Shown: positions 45,224 to 56,177 of the stretch, one piece after another | Layout of the letters: each line of letters opens with the position of its first letter | Numbering within the stretch: the stretch's first letter is position 1 | NCBI GenBank assembly: GCA_018857735.1 | Contig: JABMCL010000953.1 | Span: 417,001-481,000 of the forward strand | Direction: 5' to 3' | From: Alviniconcha marisindica | Taxonomy: Eukaryota; Mollusca; Gastropoda; Provannidae | DNA: 64,000 nt | Notes under the pieces: generated by a model | Database searches by the model: none | What the model was told of the DNA's origin: nothing | The model's input: only the letters and a program-made list of their open reading frames with translations | Made by a program: the position numbers and the translations under genes

Positions 45224-45440
45224 ACCCCCACCCCCCCCCCCCCTTCCGTCTGTCTACTGATCTCCCATCCCCATCCACCCACCCCCCCCCCCCCCCCCCC
45301 CCCAGCACACACACTCTCTCTCTCTCTGTGCCCACAGCTGTATGTGTGTGTGTGACAATGAGTGTGTGTGTTTGTATGTAGGCATGTTTCTCTCTCAGCC
45401 CCCCCCCCCCCCCCCCACCCACCCCCTCCCCCTCCACCTC
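45224..45440. repeat. Poly-C tracts with CA/GT segment
   Basis: Three C runs (near 45231, 45282 and 45401) flanking short GT sequence. Confidence 0.9.
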
Positions 45441-45564
45441 TCCGCAAGTTGCTTGTGTTGTCCAAGCGGTGACAAGAGCGGAGTTCAGAGTTCAGATTGA
45501 TCACTTTCTTGGAGCTTTTGCACAGTGCTGCCACGCAGTAAAGCTCTTCAGCTGATAATCACTC

Positions 45565-45690
45565 TCCCCTGTTTAGCTCATAGAGCCTGGCTTAGCTCAT
45601 AGTGTGGCTTACCTCACAGAACGTGGCTTACCTCATAGAACGTGGCTTACCTCATAGAGCGTGACTTACCTCTTAGAGCGTGACTTACCG
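45565..45690. repeat. ~20-bp degenerate repeat
   Basis: Copies of cttacctcatagaacgtgg. Confidence 0.85.
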
Positions 45691-45732
45691 CTTTGAGAGC
45701 GGTTTACAACCCAGTCGTCGCTTGTGGCGGTG

Positions 45733-46557
45733 ACTGCAGGGCCAGACTGTGCCGTGCTGACTGCAGGGCCAGACTGTGCTGACTGTGCTGTGCTGACTGC
45801 AGGGCCAGGCTGTGCTGACTGCAGGGCCAGACTGTGCTGACTTCGTCTACTCCCGGGTTGCGATTGGGGATGTGTGTGCGACTGCAGGGCCAGGCGGGTA
45901 TTGCGTCTCTGCGGGAGGCTTTCTGACTGTGCTGTGCTGACGCAGGGGCCGGGGGACTCGGGGGAGGCTTCACCCACTCCCACTTCGACTGCAGGGCCAG
46001 CTGTGCTGACTGGGGGGGTGTGCTGACTGCAGGGCCAGGCTGTGCTGACTGTGCTGTGCTGACTGCAGGGCCAGGCTGTGCTGACTGTGCTGTGCTGACT
46101 GCAGGGCCAGGCTGTGCTGACTGCAGGGCCAGGCTGTGCTGACTGCAGGGCCAGACTGTGCTGTGCTGTGCTGACTGCAGGGCCAGCAGTGCTGTGCTGA
46201 CTGCAGGGCCAGGCTGTGCTGACTGTGCTGTGCTGACTGCAGGGCCAGGCTGTGCTGACTGCGGGGCCCAGACTGTGCTGACTGCAGGGCCAGACTGTGC
46301 TGTGCTGTGCTGACTGCAGGGCCAGGCTGTGCTGACTGCAGGGCCAGACTGTGCTGTGACTGCAGGGCCAGGCTGTGCTGACTGCTGTGGCCGGGGCCGC
46401 TGTGCTGACTGCAGGGCCAGGCTGTGCTGACTGCAGGGCCAGGCTGTGCTGACTGCAGGGCCAGGCTGTGCTGACTGGCTGTGCTGACTGCAGGGCCAGA
46501 CTGTGCTGACTGCAGGGCCAGGCTGTGCTGACTGCAGGGCCAGGCTGTGCTGTAGGA
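45733..46557. repeat. 22-bp minisatellite (GCTGACTGCAGGGCCAGGCTGT)
   Basis: Units of gctgactgcagggccaggct with frequent 5/10-bp gtgctgt insertions and two unrelated inserts near 45845-45990. Minus-strand Ala/Trp/Pro/Ser/Gln frames are shadows. Confidence 0.94.
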
Positions 46558-46647
46558 AGTAACTGCTCACTCTGGGTCCCGCCCCAACAGCTCCAACCAG
46601 TGTCAGTAACCGTAGGGGCAGTGAGAGGCATCATTTCGATTCCGTCC

Positions 46648-46936
46648 TGTGACTTGTGTCGTCCAGCGTGAAGCCAGTGTCAGGGGTACCTCGATTCCGT
46701 CCTGTGACTTGTGTCGTCCAACGTGAAGCCAGTGTCAGGGGTACCTCGATTCCGTCCTGTGACTTGTGTCGCCCAAAGCGTGAAGCCAGTGTCAGGGGTA
46801 CCTCGATTCCGTCCTGTGACTTGTGTCGTCCAACGTGAAGCCAGTGTCAGGGGTACCTCGATTCCGTCCTGTGACTTGTGTCGTCCAGCGTGAAGCCGGT
46901 GTCAGGGGTACCTCGATTCCGTCCTGTGACTTGGGT
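46648..46936. repeat. 55-bp minisatellite x5
   Basis: Units contain gtgaagccagtgtcaggggt, acctcgattccgtcctgtga and cttgtgtcgtcc. Confidence 0.94.
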
Positions 46937-47037
46937 CGGTACTTAGGGGCATATATATCTTTGCCTAGCATGAGTTGCGCTCACTGACTACTTCAGTGAC
47001 TGTGCCTACTCCTCAGTGTCCGCTGCGCACGTCGTGG

Positions 47038-47140
47038 GCCGGTTTGGCCCAGCGTGGCCGATTGTGGCGATACGCTGGTACGCAGACGGATGTCGGTTCC
47101 AGTCCAGCTTCGGCTCTCTTCTCGCTCAGAAAATGACAAC
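47038..47140 (+). mobile_element. Diverged SINE family 2 head
   Basis: gggccggtttggcccagcgt and gtcggttccagtccagcttc + ggctctcttctcgctca keep the head-to-body order of 29151-29260, with many substitutions. Confidence 0.6.
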
Positions 47141-47454
47141 GGAAAATGTATTACATCGTCAGTAAGGGAAACCGATAGCTCTAGCTGGTTACCAGTCTAC
47201 CGAGCTGGTTAAGATTGTGTCAGTAACTCGGGTGATCTGATGTCCGTGAAGACCCTTTCTGGATGTTTTACACAGCAGTTATGGATCGAGGGGACGGGTT
47301 GAGGGCTGTAGTTGGGAGAGGCAGACAGTTGTGTCTGCAGCCAAAGACCTACAGCTACTGTTTAATGTTTTACAGTCTGTGCTGGAAATGCCTCCCACCC
47401 CCGGCCCTTACAAAACACCGCCCGTCCGGTCACCGCTCACGTGCATTGACTTGG

Positions 47455-47459
47455 ACACA

Positions 47460-47492
<33 letters not shown>

Positions 47493-47650
47493 GCACACAC
47501 ACACAAACGTATATACGCATACACGCGCTCATATACACACACACACACACACGCACACACACACACACACACACGCACGCACGCACGCACGCACGCAGGC
47601 ACGCACGCACACACACACGCATATACACATACACACGCATATACACATAC

Positions 47651-47718
<68 letters not shown>

Positions 47719-47743
47719 CACACACACACACACACACACACAC
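47455..47743. repeat. (CA)n with (CG)n and (ACGC)n segments
   Basis: CA repeats with cgcgcgcgcg and cgcacgcacgcacg segments; prone to Z-DNA. Confidence 0.96.
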
Positions 47744-47914
47744 TTTGCGAGCAGTGTCAAATTAGTGTCCATTCTACACAGAGGGCCTACGACGAGCGAG
47801 TTGTTGTCAGTCAGTGACGTCAGTAGGACTGACGTAGTGAGCGCAGACTGTGGCGGTGTCAGTGTTTTCTTTGTGCGTCACTTGAATGGGGCTACTGTCG
47901 TGGTGCGCGGGGCT

Positions 47915-48028
47915 GAAAAGCGGGGTGGGGGTAGGCAGGCAGAAAGGGTAGGTACCCGCTGCAACAGGTCACGGGGTGGAGGTAGGCAGGCAGAAAGGGT
48001 AGGTACCCGCTACAACAGGTCACGGAGC
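47915..48028. repeat. ~58-bp duplication
   Basis: gtaggcaggcagaaagggta + ggtacccgct(g/a)caacaggtc twice. Confidence 0.9.
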
Positions 48029-48422
48029 TGATACCTGTACTTTACGGTTCTGGGGTAGGCTACCGTGTTTGTTTACCATGACTCATTTAGAGCCTATCTT
48101 GTCGTTTCCAGCGCAGGTTGGGTATATATTTGATCGGCTTTCTTCAGTAGTATGGCAAGTTTTTGTTTAATCCGTCCCCCCCCCTCCCCCCCCCCCCCCC
48201 CCCCCCCGCCCCTACCCGCCTTGTCCCACCGGCGGAAGCCATTCAGTGTCTTCCCTCACCTGTCCATTCTTCAATAGTACGGCAAGTTTTTGTGGACGTG
48301 AAGCAGCGAAAACTCAGGAGAAACAGAGTTAAAAACAAAGTAATGATCCGCTGTTGTTGAACTGCATGGGCTGAATCAGTGTTTCTGCCGATCCAGCCAT
48401 GGGTCATCTCCCCGCCCAAGGG

Positions 48423-48760
48423 GCAGCATAGCCAGCTATGGGTCATCTGGGCAGCATAGCCAGCTATGGGTCATCTGCCAGTCAGCATAGCCAGCTATGG
48501 GTCATCTGCCAGTCAGCATAGCCAGCTATGGGTCATCTGCCAGTCAGCATAGCCAGCTATGGGTCATCTGCCAGTCAGCATAGCCAGCTATGGGTCATCT
48601 GCCAGTCAGCATAGCCAGCTATGGGTCATCTGCCAGTCAGCATAGCCAGCTATGGGTCATCTGCCAGTCAGCATAGCCAGCTATGGGTCGTCTGCCAGTC
48701 AGCATAGCCAGCTATGGGTCATCTGCCAGTCAGCCTAGCCAGCTATGGGACATCTGCCAG
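48423..48760. repeat. 31-bp minisatellite x11
   Basis: Units of catagccagctatgggtcat + ctgccagtcag. Confidence 0.95.
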
Positions 48761-48770
48761 TGGGGTGGTC

Positions 48771-49000
48771 GGGTGGCGGTGGACCGGTGAAGTGACTGTC
48801 GGGTGGCGGTGGACCGGTGAAGTGACTGTCGGGTGGCGGTGGACCGGTGAAGTGACTGTCGGGTGGCGGTGGCCCGGTGAAGTGACTGTCGGGTGGCGGT
48901 GGCCCGCTGAAGTGACTGTCGGGTGGCGGTGGACCGCTGAAGTGACGGTCGGGTGGCGGTGGCCCGGTGAAGTGACTGTCGGGTGGCGGTGGCCCCTGTG
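48771..49000. repeat. 30-bp minisatellite x8
   Basis: Units of gtcgggtggcggtggaccgg + tgaagtgact. Confidence 0.95.
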
Positions 49001-49049
49001 ACGTGTTGGCGCTCAGCGTGGGAACGCCGTGTCTCGTCTCGCGCCGCCC

Positions 49050-49126
49050 GCTGCAGCCGATGGGAGCGAGACGTTGAAAGGCGAAAGGCGGGACCCTTTC
49101 AACGTCTCGCTCACATCGGCTGCAGC
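49050..49126. repeat. 32-bp inverted repeat, 13-nt loop
   Basis: Left arm 49050-49081 begins gctgcagccgatgggagcga. Right arm 49095-49126 is its reverse complement with one mismatch (gatggg/gatgtg). Confidence 0.9.
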
Positions 49127-49227
49127 TTCTCCTCGCTGGGAAGGGGTGTCACACCGACTGCACAGTCCCGTGCCGCCTACAGCCTGGCCCCTTAGGATCT
49201 CCACGTGAGAGTGAGGGGATGGGGGAG

Positions 49228-49305
49228 GGGGGGGGGGGGGGGGGCAGAGAGAGACGTGGAGAGGAGAGAGAGAGAGGTGAAGAGAGGGAGAGAGAGAGAG
49301 TTTGT
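49228..49305. repeat. Poly-G and (GA)n
   Basis: G run of about 18 followed by gagagaga words. Confidence 0.9.
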
Positions 49306-49424
49306 AGTAGGTAGAATCTTTCACTATCAAGTGTGACCAGTATTCTTTGACGCCTGAAATCACGAGATCTTTGCTGAGCCGTTTGTATAACGTCCGTGAG
49401 AAAGGACCCCGATCACTGTGGTCA

Positions 49425-49600
49425 ACAGCTACACGTGATGCTCTGTGGTCAACAGCTACACGTGGTGCTCTGTGTCAACAGCTACACGTGGTGCTCTGTG
49501 TCAACAGCTACACGTGGTACTCTGTGGTCAACAGCTACACGTGGTTCTCTGTGTCAACAGCTACACGTGGTGCTCTGTGTCAACAGCTACCTGATCGTGT
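49425..49600. repeat. ~26-bp minisatellite x7
   Basis: Units of gtcaacagctacacgtggtg + ctctgt. Confidence 0.93.
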
Positions 49601-49639
49601 CAAGTCCCTTTGAACAGTAGGTTGTCTATGTTCCCTTGT

Positions 49640-50470
49640 GACACAGGTCATCATGTACCCCGTGACACAGTCGTCATGTACCCGTGCACACAGCTCGTCA
49701 TGTACCCCGTGACACAGCTCGTCATGTACCCCGTGACACAGCTCGTCATAGTACCCGTGACACAGCTCGTCATGTACCCCGTGACACAGCTCGTCATGTA
49801 CCCCGTGACACAGCTCGTCATGTACACGTGGCATAGGTCGTCATGTACCCCGTGACACAGCTCGTCATGTACCCGTGACACAGCTCGTCATGTACCCCGT
49901 GACACAGCTCGTCATGTACCCGTGACACAGCTCGTCATGTACCCCGTGACACAGCTCGTCATGTACCCCGTGACACAGCTCGTCATGTACCCCGTGACAC
50001 AGTTCGTCATGTACACGTGGCATAGGTCGTCATGTACCCCGTGACACAGCTCGTCATGTACCCCGTGACACAGCTCGTCATGTACCCCGTGACACAGCTC
50101 GTCATGTACCCCGTGACACAGTTCGTCATGTACCCCGTGACACAGTTCGTCATGTACCGTGGCAAGGTCGTCATGTACCCGTGACACAGCTCGTCATGTA
50201 CCCCGTGACACAGCTCGTCATGTACCCCGTGACACAGCTCGTCATGTACCCCGTGACACAGCTCGTCATGTACCCCGTGACACAGTTCGTCATGTACACG
50301 TGGCATAGGTCGTCATGTACCCCGTGACACAGCTCGTCATGCACCCCGTGACACAGCTCGTCATGCACCCCGTGACACAGCTCGTCATGCACCCCGTGAC
50401 ACAGCTCGTCATGTGCCGTGTGATGCTTTCTGTGACACATCGTCGTGTACCCTGTGACACAACTCGTGTA
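49640..50470. repeat. 24-bp minisatellite, ~33 units with higher order
   Basis: Units of cagctcgtcatgtaccccgt + gaca. A distinctive variant (tacacgtggcataggtcgtc) recurs at about 49822, 50010 and 50295, marking a larger repeated block. Confidence 0.94.
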
Positions 50471-50629
50471 CCCTTTCGCACAACTCGCAGTGTTGGCTGT
50501 CCATTGAATGCAGCAGTAAGCATACAGGCCACACCCGTCCCTTTTGTCATCTCCCCACAACTGGCCAGGTGGGTGCCAGTGCTGAACTGTGGGATCGGTG
50601 TTCAGTTTGTCAACGTGGTGTGTTGTGTG

Positions 50630-50695
50630 TGTGTGTGTGTGAGAGAGAGAGAGTGTGAGTGTGTGAGAGAGAGAGAGTGTGTGTGTGTGCGTGTG
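50630..50695. repeat. GT/GA microsatellite
   Basis: gtgtgtgt and gagagaga tracts. Confidence 0.93.
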
Positions 50696-50779
50696 CTTTT
50701 TACTTTCTGCATGCGTGTGTTTGTTTGTTTTGTTTGTTTGTTTGTTGTTGTTGTTTTTCTTCTCTTTGTTATCCCAAAG

Positions 50780-51001
50780 ACGGCCCACGGAACAGTTGCC
50801 GATGGATGGGTTGAGGAGACGGCGCCAGTGTCACAGGCAGATTCAGACAATGTCACAGGCAGATTCAGACAATGTCACAGGCAGATTCAGACAATGTCAC
50901 AGATCTCACAACTGTTTGAAAGACAACATCGGAGGGAGTGGGGTGTCTCAGAGACGGGGTTTGCAGAGGCTATGGGTTTTCCTGAGCGCCTAGACATTGT
51001 T
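50780..51001 (+). CDS. Candidate 222-nt internal exon, phase 0
   Basis: A T-rich tract (ttcttctctttgttatcccaaag) ends at 50779; donor attgtt|gtgagt has its GT at 51002-51003. The segment is 74 codons with no stop and is phase 0 at both ends, matching exon 1 and exon 2. It reads TAHGTVADGWVEETAPVSQ..., then a region built from three 22-bp repeats (50828-50900) read in three phases, then ISQLFERQHRREWG...FPERLDIVV. The frame stays open across three 22-bp units because 66 is a multiple of 3. No family recognised. It could be an alternative exon of the host gene or a chance open segment. Confidence 0.4.
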
Positions 51002-51181
51002 GTGAGTTGACACAGCGACAGGTTCTTCGTTGAAGCTGACGGCGCGTGAACAGCCCGTGCGACTGAGGGGCTTAGAGCCGCTGTGAAAACATCGCCCCTT
51101 AAGCCTGGTGTCGTCGCTTCCGATCTCCTGGGTCCCCAGCAGCGCTGCTGTACGCCAAGGAGAGCTGAGTTCCCCTGCAGA

Positions 51182-51430
51182 CGATCGTTAGCTATTCCGA
51201 GGGATGAAAGAATATGTACTGTTTGTGACAGTGGTGAGGTAGGAGATGAATTTCACTGTTTGCTTAACTGTTCCAACGAAAATGTCAAGAGAAACCGTAC
51301 TAAGTATGTTGATAAATATTATACACATCATCCCAACGTGCCCAAATTTTGTAGCCTCATGAATATGACGTCAAAATCTAACAATGTTAAGCTTGCTAAA
51401 TTTATTAGTTGTATCTTTGAGTTATTTTGA
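51182..51430 (+). pseudogene. LINE reverse-transcriptase C-terminal fragment 1
   Basis: RSLAIPRDERICTVCDSGE...DEFHCLLNC...: the CxxC...DEFHxxxxC zinc knuckle found at the C-terminus of the second ORF of many animal non-LTR retrotransposons. It continues to FISCIFELF and a TGA at 51428. Only about 83 codons are LINE-derived. Polymerase motifs are absent, so this is a 5'-truncated, immobile copy. The knuckle cysteines and histidine are intact, so the insertion is not very old. Confidence 0.8.
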
Positions 51431-51720
51431 GTAAGCCAATAGCGAAACACAACGATTCGAACGAAAAAAATAAATATTTAATTCTTACGCCTTAGCCTTA
51501 CATGTTTATAACAACTTTGATTTGTGTTTGAGCTGTTATTTTTTGCTTATATATCTATAAAGTGTGGTAGTTATTTATTAGCAGAACTCATGTACTTGTT
51601 CATAAGGAATGTCGTGTGCGAATGTAACTTCGCTTTCTAGCCCCCAGCGGCAAAAAGCTCAACAAAACCTTGAAACCTTGAAAACCTTGAAACCTTAATA
51701 CCTTGAAAACCTTGAAGCTA
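51182..51720 (+). mobile_element. 5'-truncated LINE copy 1 with short-repeat tail
   Basis: Contains the 51182-51430 coding remnant and an AT-rich 3' UTR. It ends (51660-51718) in a run of (a)aaccttga-type repeats instead of poly-A, as in CR1- or L2-like elements (family knowledge; clade not proven). No clear target-site duplication. Confidence 0.75.
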
Positions 51721-51744
51721 ACGTCTTCGTCTGGCTGTCACTAT

Positions 51745-52395
51745 ACAGTGTGTGGTGTTTACATGGTGTCAGTATGCAATATATATGGGGTACACGTGGG
51801 GCCTGATACAGTGTGTGGTGTTTACATGGTGTCAGTATGCAATATATATGGGGTACACGTGGGGCCTGATACAGTGTGTGGTGTTTACATGGTGTCAGTA
51901 TACAATATATATGGAGTACACGTGGGGCCTGATACAGTATGTGGTTTTTACATGGTGTCAGTATGCAATAATATTATATGGTGTACACGTGGTGCCATAT
52001 ACAGTATGTGATGTGCGCATGGTGTCAGTATGCAATATAGGTGTACACGTGGTGTCAGTATGCAATATAGGTGTACACGTGGTGTCATGTACAGTATGTG
52101 GTGTACACATGGTGTCAGTCCGCAATATAGGTGTACACGTGGTGTCATGTATAGTATGGTGTACACGTGGTGTCATGTATAGTATGGTGTACACGTGGTG
52201 TCAGTATGCAACATACGGTGTACACGTGCTGTCATGTACAGTATGGTGTACACGTGGTGTCAGTATGCAACATATGGTGTGCACGTGGTGTCATGTACAG
52301 TATGGTGTACACGTGGTGTCAGTATGCAACATACGGTGTCCACATGGTGTCATGTACAGTATGTGGTGTACACGTGGTGTCAGTATGTGTATTGC
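51745..52395. repeat. Degenerate ~55/28-bp minisatellite
   Basis: Left: acagtgtgtggtgtttacat + ggtgtcagtatgcaatatat. Right: gtgtacacgtggtgtcagta + tgcaacata and tcatgtacagtat variants. Confidence 0.92.
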
Positions 52396-52669
52396 AGACA
52401 AAACTGCTCGGTTTTGAAAAGCAAGAAACTTGCTTTCGGCATGAAACTCGGGGTTAATCAGTGGTCTGTGCAGTCAGTGTTGTTTAACTTTATTTGAGGA
52501 GTGTATGCGAAGGGTCCGACACGGCCAGGCTGATAAAGACGGTGGATATGATGACGAGGGTGATAACCCGGGGTGGACCACTCGTTATCCTATCGGGCGG
52601 CTGTGATATCGTCTCACTGGTGACCCGGGGACAGATCATGGGCACGGCTTGTCTGGGACTGTGTCCGTG

Positions 52670-53800
52670 TCAGTCAGCTGGGTCGGTGACTGTCAGCTGT
52701 GACAGTCAGCTGGGTCGGTGACTGTCAGCTGTGACAGTCAGCTGGGTCGGTGACTGTCAGCTGTGACAGTCAGCTTGGGTCGGTGACTGTCAGCTGTGAC
52801 AGTCAGCTGGGTCGGTGACTGTCAGCTGGGTCGGTGACTGTCAGTTGTGACAGTCAGCTGGGTCGGTGACTGTCAGCTGGGTCGGTGACTGTCAGCTTTT
52901 GACAGTCAGCTGGGTCGGTGACTGTCAGCTGGGTCGGTGACTGTCAGTTGTGACAGTCAGCTGGGTCGGTGACTGTCAGCTGGGTCGGTGACTGTCAGTT
53001 GTGACAGTCAGCTGGGTCGGTGACTGTCAGCATGGTCGGTGACTGTCAGCTGTGACAGTCAGCTGGGTCGGTGACTGTCAGCTGGGTTGGTGATTGTCAG
53101 CTGGGTCGGTGATTGTCAGCTGGGTCTGTCAGCAATGTTGGTGACTGTCAGCTATAGTTATGACTGTCAGCTTGGTCTGTCAGCTTGGTCGATGACTGTC
53201 AGCTATGTCGGTGACTGTCAGCTGCGTCTGTGTCTGTCAGCTATATCGGTGACTGTCAGCTGTGTCTGTGTCTGTCAGCTATGTCGGTGACTGTCAGTTG
53301 TGTCGATGACTGTCAGCTATGTTTGTCAGCTGTTTCGGTGACTGTCAGCTATGTTTGTCAGCGGTTTCGGTGACTGTCAGCTATGTTTGTCAGCTGTTTC
53401 GGTGACTATCAGCTGTGTCTGTCAGCTATGTCGATGTGTGTCAGCTATGTTTGTGACTGTCAGCTGTGTCTGTCAGCTAAGTCGATGACTGTCAGCTGTG
53501 TCTGTGACTGTCAGCTATGTCGGTGACTGTCAGCTGTGTCGGTGACTGTCAGCTGTGTATGTCAGCTATGTCGGTGACTGTCAGCTATGTCGGTGACTGT
53601 CAGCTGTGTCAGTAACTGTCAGCTGTGTCGATGACTGTCAGCTGTGTCGGTGACTGTCAGCTATGTCCGTCAGCTATATCGGTAACTGTCAGCTGTATCG
53701 ATGACTGTCAGCTTTGTCTGTCAGCTATGTCGATGTCTGTCAGCTGGGTCGGCGACTGTCAGCTGTGACTGTCAGTTGTGTCAATTATGTCTATGGCTGT
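52670..53800. repeat. 1.1-kb GACTGTCAGCTG minisatellite with hairpin units
   Basis: Left part: gactgtcagctgtgacagtc + agctgggtcggt; the first 20 bases fold as an 8-bp stem (gactgtca/tgacagtc). Right part: degenerate ~18-bp units gactgtcagctatgtcgg with many substitutions. Confidence 0.93.
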
Positions 53801-54050
53801 CAGTACGCTGGTGCATGTTTATCATTCGGTGTCAGATTTAGAAACGTTACTTTGAGTTTTGATCACAAGCGTGCAGTTTGCAGCCACAAAAACGTTGCAG
53901 AGTTTGTGACGTGACTCGCGAATTGTGACAGCCACCGCCAGCCATAGTGGTCTGCTTGGTGCTGTCCGAGGACTGTGGGAGCAGGATCGTGGGGTGGTGT
54001 TGGTTGACGTGACACCGACTTCCGCCCCTTGTGTGTGACGTGACGTGGTG
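53801..54050. other. Unique intronic stretch
   Basis: No gene-like content. Confidence 0.4.
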
Positions 54051-54425
54051 TGTGGTGGGGAGGGGGGGGGGGGTTGAGAATGTACTGTGTGTTCTGAGGG
54101 GGTGGGGTGAGAGTGTACTGTGTGTTCTGAGGGGGGGGGGGGGTGAGAGTGACTGTGTGTTCTGAGGGGGGGGGGTGAGAGTGTACTGTGTGTTCTGAGG
54201 GGGGGTGGGGTGGGATGAGAGGGTACTGTGTGTTCTGAGGGGGGGGGGGGGGTGAGAGGTACTGTGTGTTCTGAGGGGGGGGGGGTAGAGTGATCTGTGT
54301 GTTCGGGGGGGGGGGGGAGTGTACTGTGTGTTTGGAGGGGGGGGGGGGTGAGAGTGTACTGTGTGTTCTGAGGGGGGGAGGGGAGGGGGGCGAGAAAGAG
54401 AGTATACTGTGTGTTCTAAATGGGG
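54051..54425. repeat. ~33-bp G-run minisatellite x9
   Basis: Units of tactgtgtgttctga + G(7-14) + tgagagtg. G-run length varies between all units. Confidence 0.92.
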
Positions 54426-54457
54426 GGTGGGAAGAAAGAGAGTATATTATTTGCTGG

Positions 54458-54553
54458 TGGGGGCAATGTGTACGATTTCAAAGAAAGCTGTCATGGTTTG
54501 ACACAATGTGTACGATTTCAAAGAAAGCTGTCATGGTTTGACACAATGTGTAC
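54458..54553. repeat. 41-bp duplication
   Basis: acaatgtgtacgatttcaaa + gaaagctgtcatggtttgac twice, followed by a partial third copy. Confidence 0.92.
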
Positions 54554-54775
54554 AGAGATTGGGGGACACTCTAGTCACGTGGTGTGTTTCACTGAAAGGT
54601 CTTTACGGAAGCTGGAAAAGAAGATTGTGTTGGTGTTAAGTCCCGGCAATCCTTGAGTTACAGTTTAGGTGTTTGTTCAAATCCACCGGTTGGTTGTGAA
54701 GCGTTGGTGATGTTTTTTGTTTTTATTTGTTCTCTGTCTGTATTTGTCTCTCACACTTTCCTTATTAGACTTTGA

Positions 54776-54776
54776 T

Positions 54777-54831
<55 letters not shown>

Positions 54832-54952
54832 ATCTCGTATTTGACCTTGTCATTATACCCTCCCCATCACCTTTTTGACCTTTTCATTACTTCCCCCTTC
54901 CTGCCTCTCTGTCCTTTTTTGACTTTAATAATAATACTTTTTCATTTTGCTT
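54776..54952. repeat. Left copy of ~180-bp direct repeat flanking LINE copy 2
   Basis: CT tract, then cgtatttgaccttgtcatta through to tttttcattttgctt at 54952. It matches 55962-56166 apart from poly-C length and a few substitutions. Confidence 0.9.
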
Positions 54953-54954
54953 CG

Positions 54955-55455
54955 TGCCTGAGTGTTGGCTATGAGACACATTTTATAGCTGAATTTAAAG
55001 ACAGGCTTATTTGCTGCTACAAACAAAACTGGCATTCGGAGATGGAAAGCGACGATAAATACAGATGGTTTTATTCATTCAAATGCGCCTTCGAAGCTGA
55101 AAAACATTTAATGTGCATTACAAACAAATGGTTGCGAGGTATGCATGCTAGGTTTAGATTAAGAGCGTGTGGACTTAAAAGTCACAAACAATGGTTTTCC
55201 ACCGAACAACAGGGAGATTTTACCTGCCCAATGTGTGGTCAAGAGAGAGAAGACGAAATACACTTTATTTTTCATTGTCAGGCCTATACAGACCTGCGAA
55301 AGAATTATAGCATGCTTGACTCACATACAGTTCAATCCGGTATAAACTATTTAAGGGCACTCCTTGCCTCAAAGAACGAGACCAAGATCATAGCACTGGC
55401 AAAATATATCACAGAAGCTATGAAAGTTAGGAGAAATAAAGTCGAAAACATGTAA
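54955..55455 (+). pseudogene. LINE reverse-transcriptase C-terminal fragment 2
   Basis: About 166 codons from CLSVGYETHF to NKVENM and a TAA stop. It contains CPMCGQEREDEIHFIFHC, the CxxC...DEIHxxxxC knuckle, followed by a helical C-terminal tail. It is longer than the 51182 fragment and differs in sequence, so it belongs to a different subfamily. Polymerase and endonuclease domains are absent. The frame is uninterrupted over its full remaining length, suggesting a fairly recent insertion. Confidence 0.8.
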
Positions 55456-55519
55456 CACTGAACCTAGCAGACAAAGTATGCAGATACTTGATTCTTGGAT
55501 GGTCCTTTTGGGTTCCACT

Positions 55520-55524
<5 letters not shown>

Positions 55525-55588
<64 letters not shown>

Positions 55589-55639
55589 TGTGTGTGCGTG
55601 CGTACGTGTGAGTGTGTGCGTGCGTGCGTGCGTGCTTGC

Positions 55640-55672
<33 letters not shown>

Positions 55673-55690
55673 GGTGTGTGTGTATGTAAT
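55525..55690. repeat. (GT)n with (GCGT)n
   Basis: GT repeat inside the LINE copy 2 3' region. Confidence 0.96.
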
Positions 55691-55956
55691 GTATGGAAAG
55701 GGAAAGACGTGAATACATATATGTGCATATAATTAGTTATGTACATGTAAACGAATCTGTTAAGTGGCTTGGATTAAACGTGAAAATCTCTGCAGGCAAA
55801 GCACTGTATTTTGCGCTTGCAGATGATTCATCCTTATTATCCATACCACTTATCCCGTTTGAAAGAACTACATGATTTTTACATGTCGCTGTGCGTGATG
55901 GAAAGTTGATCATGTTTTGTGGGCTTGTAAGCTGAAGACAATAAAAACTGAAACGT

Positions 55957-55961
<5 letters not shown>

Positions 55962-56034
<73 letters not shown>

Positions 56035-56166
56035 TTTGACCTTGTCATTATACCCTCCCCATCACCTTTTTGACCTTTTCCATTACTTCCCCCCCCCCCC
56101 CCCCCTCCCCCTTCCTGATTGTCTGTCCTTTTTTGACTTGAATAATAATACTTTTTCATTTTGCTT
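55962..56166. repeat. Right copy of ~180-bp direct repeat
   Basis: (CT)n 55962-56030, then cgtatttgaccttgtcatta ... tttttcattttgctt. An expanded poly-C replaces the short C run of the left copy. It ends 11 bp before the exon 2 acceptor AG and supplies its polypyrimidine tract. Confidence 0.9.
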
Positions 56167-56177
56167 TCTTTCTGAAG

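Larger units (their letters stand above)
54953..55960 (+). mobile_element. 5'-truncated LINE copy 2 with long target duplication
   Basis: About 1 kb lying exactly between the two flanking direct repeats. It contains the coding remnant 54955-55455, a (GT)n tract in the 3' UTR (55525-55690) and a 3' end at caataaaaactgaaacgtca + aa. It lies in intron 1 in the sense orientation, 218 bp upstream of exon 2. Confidence 0.82.
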
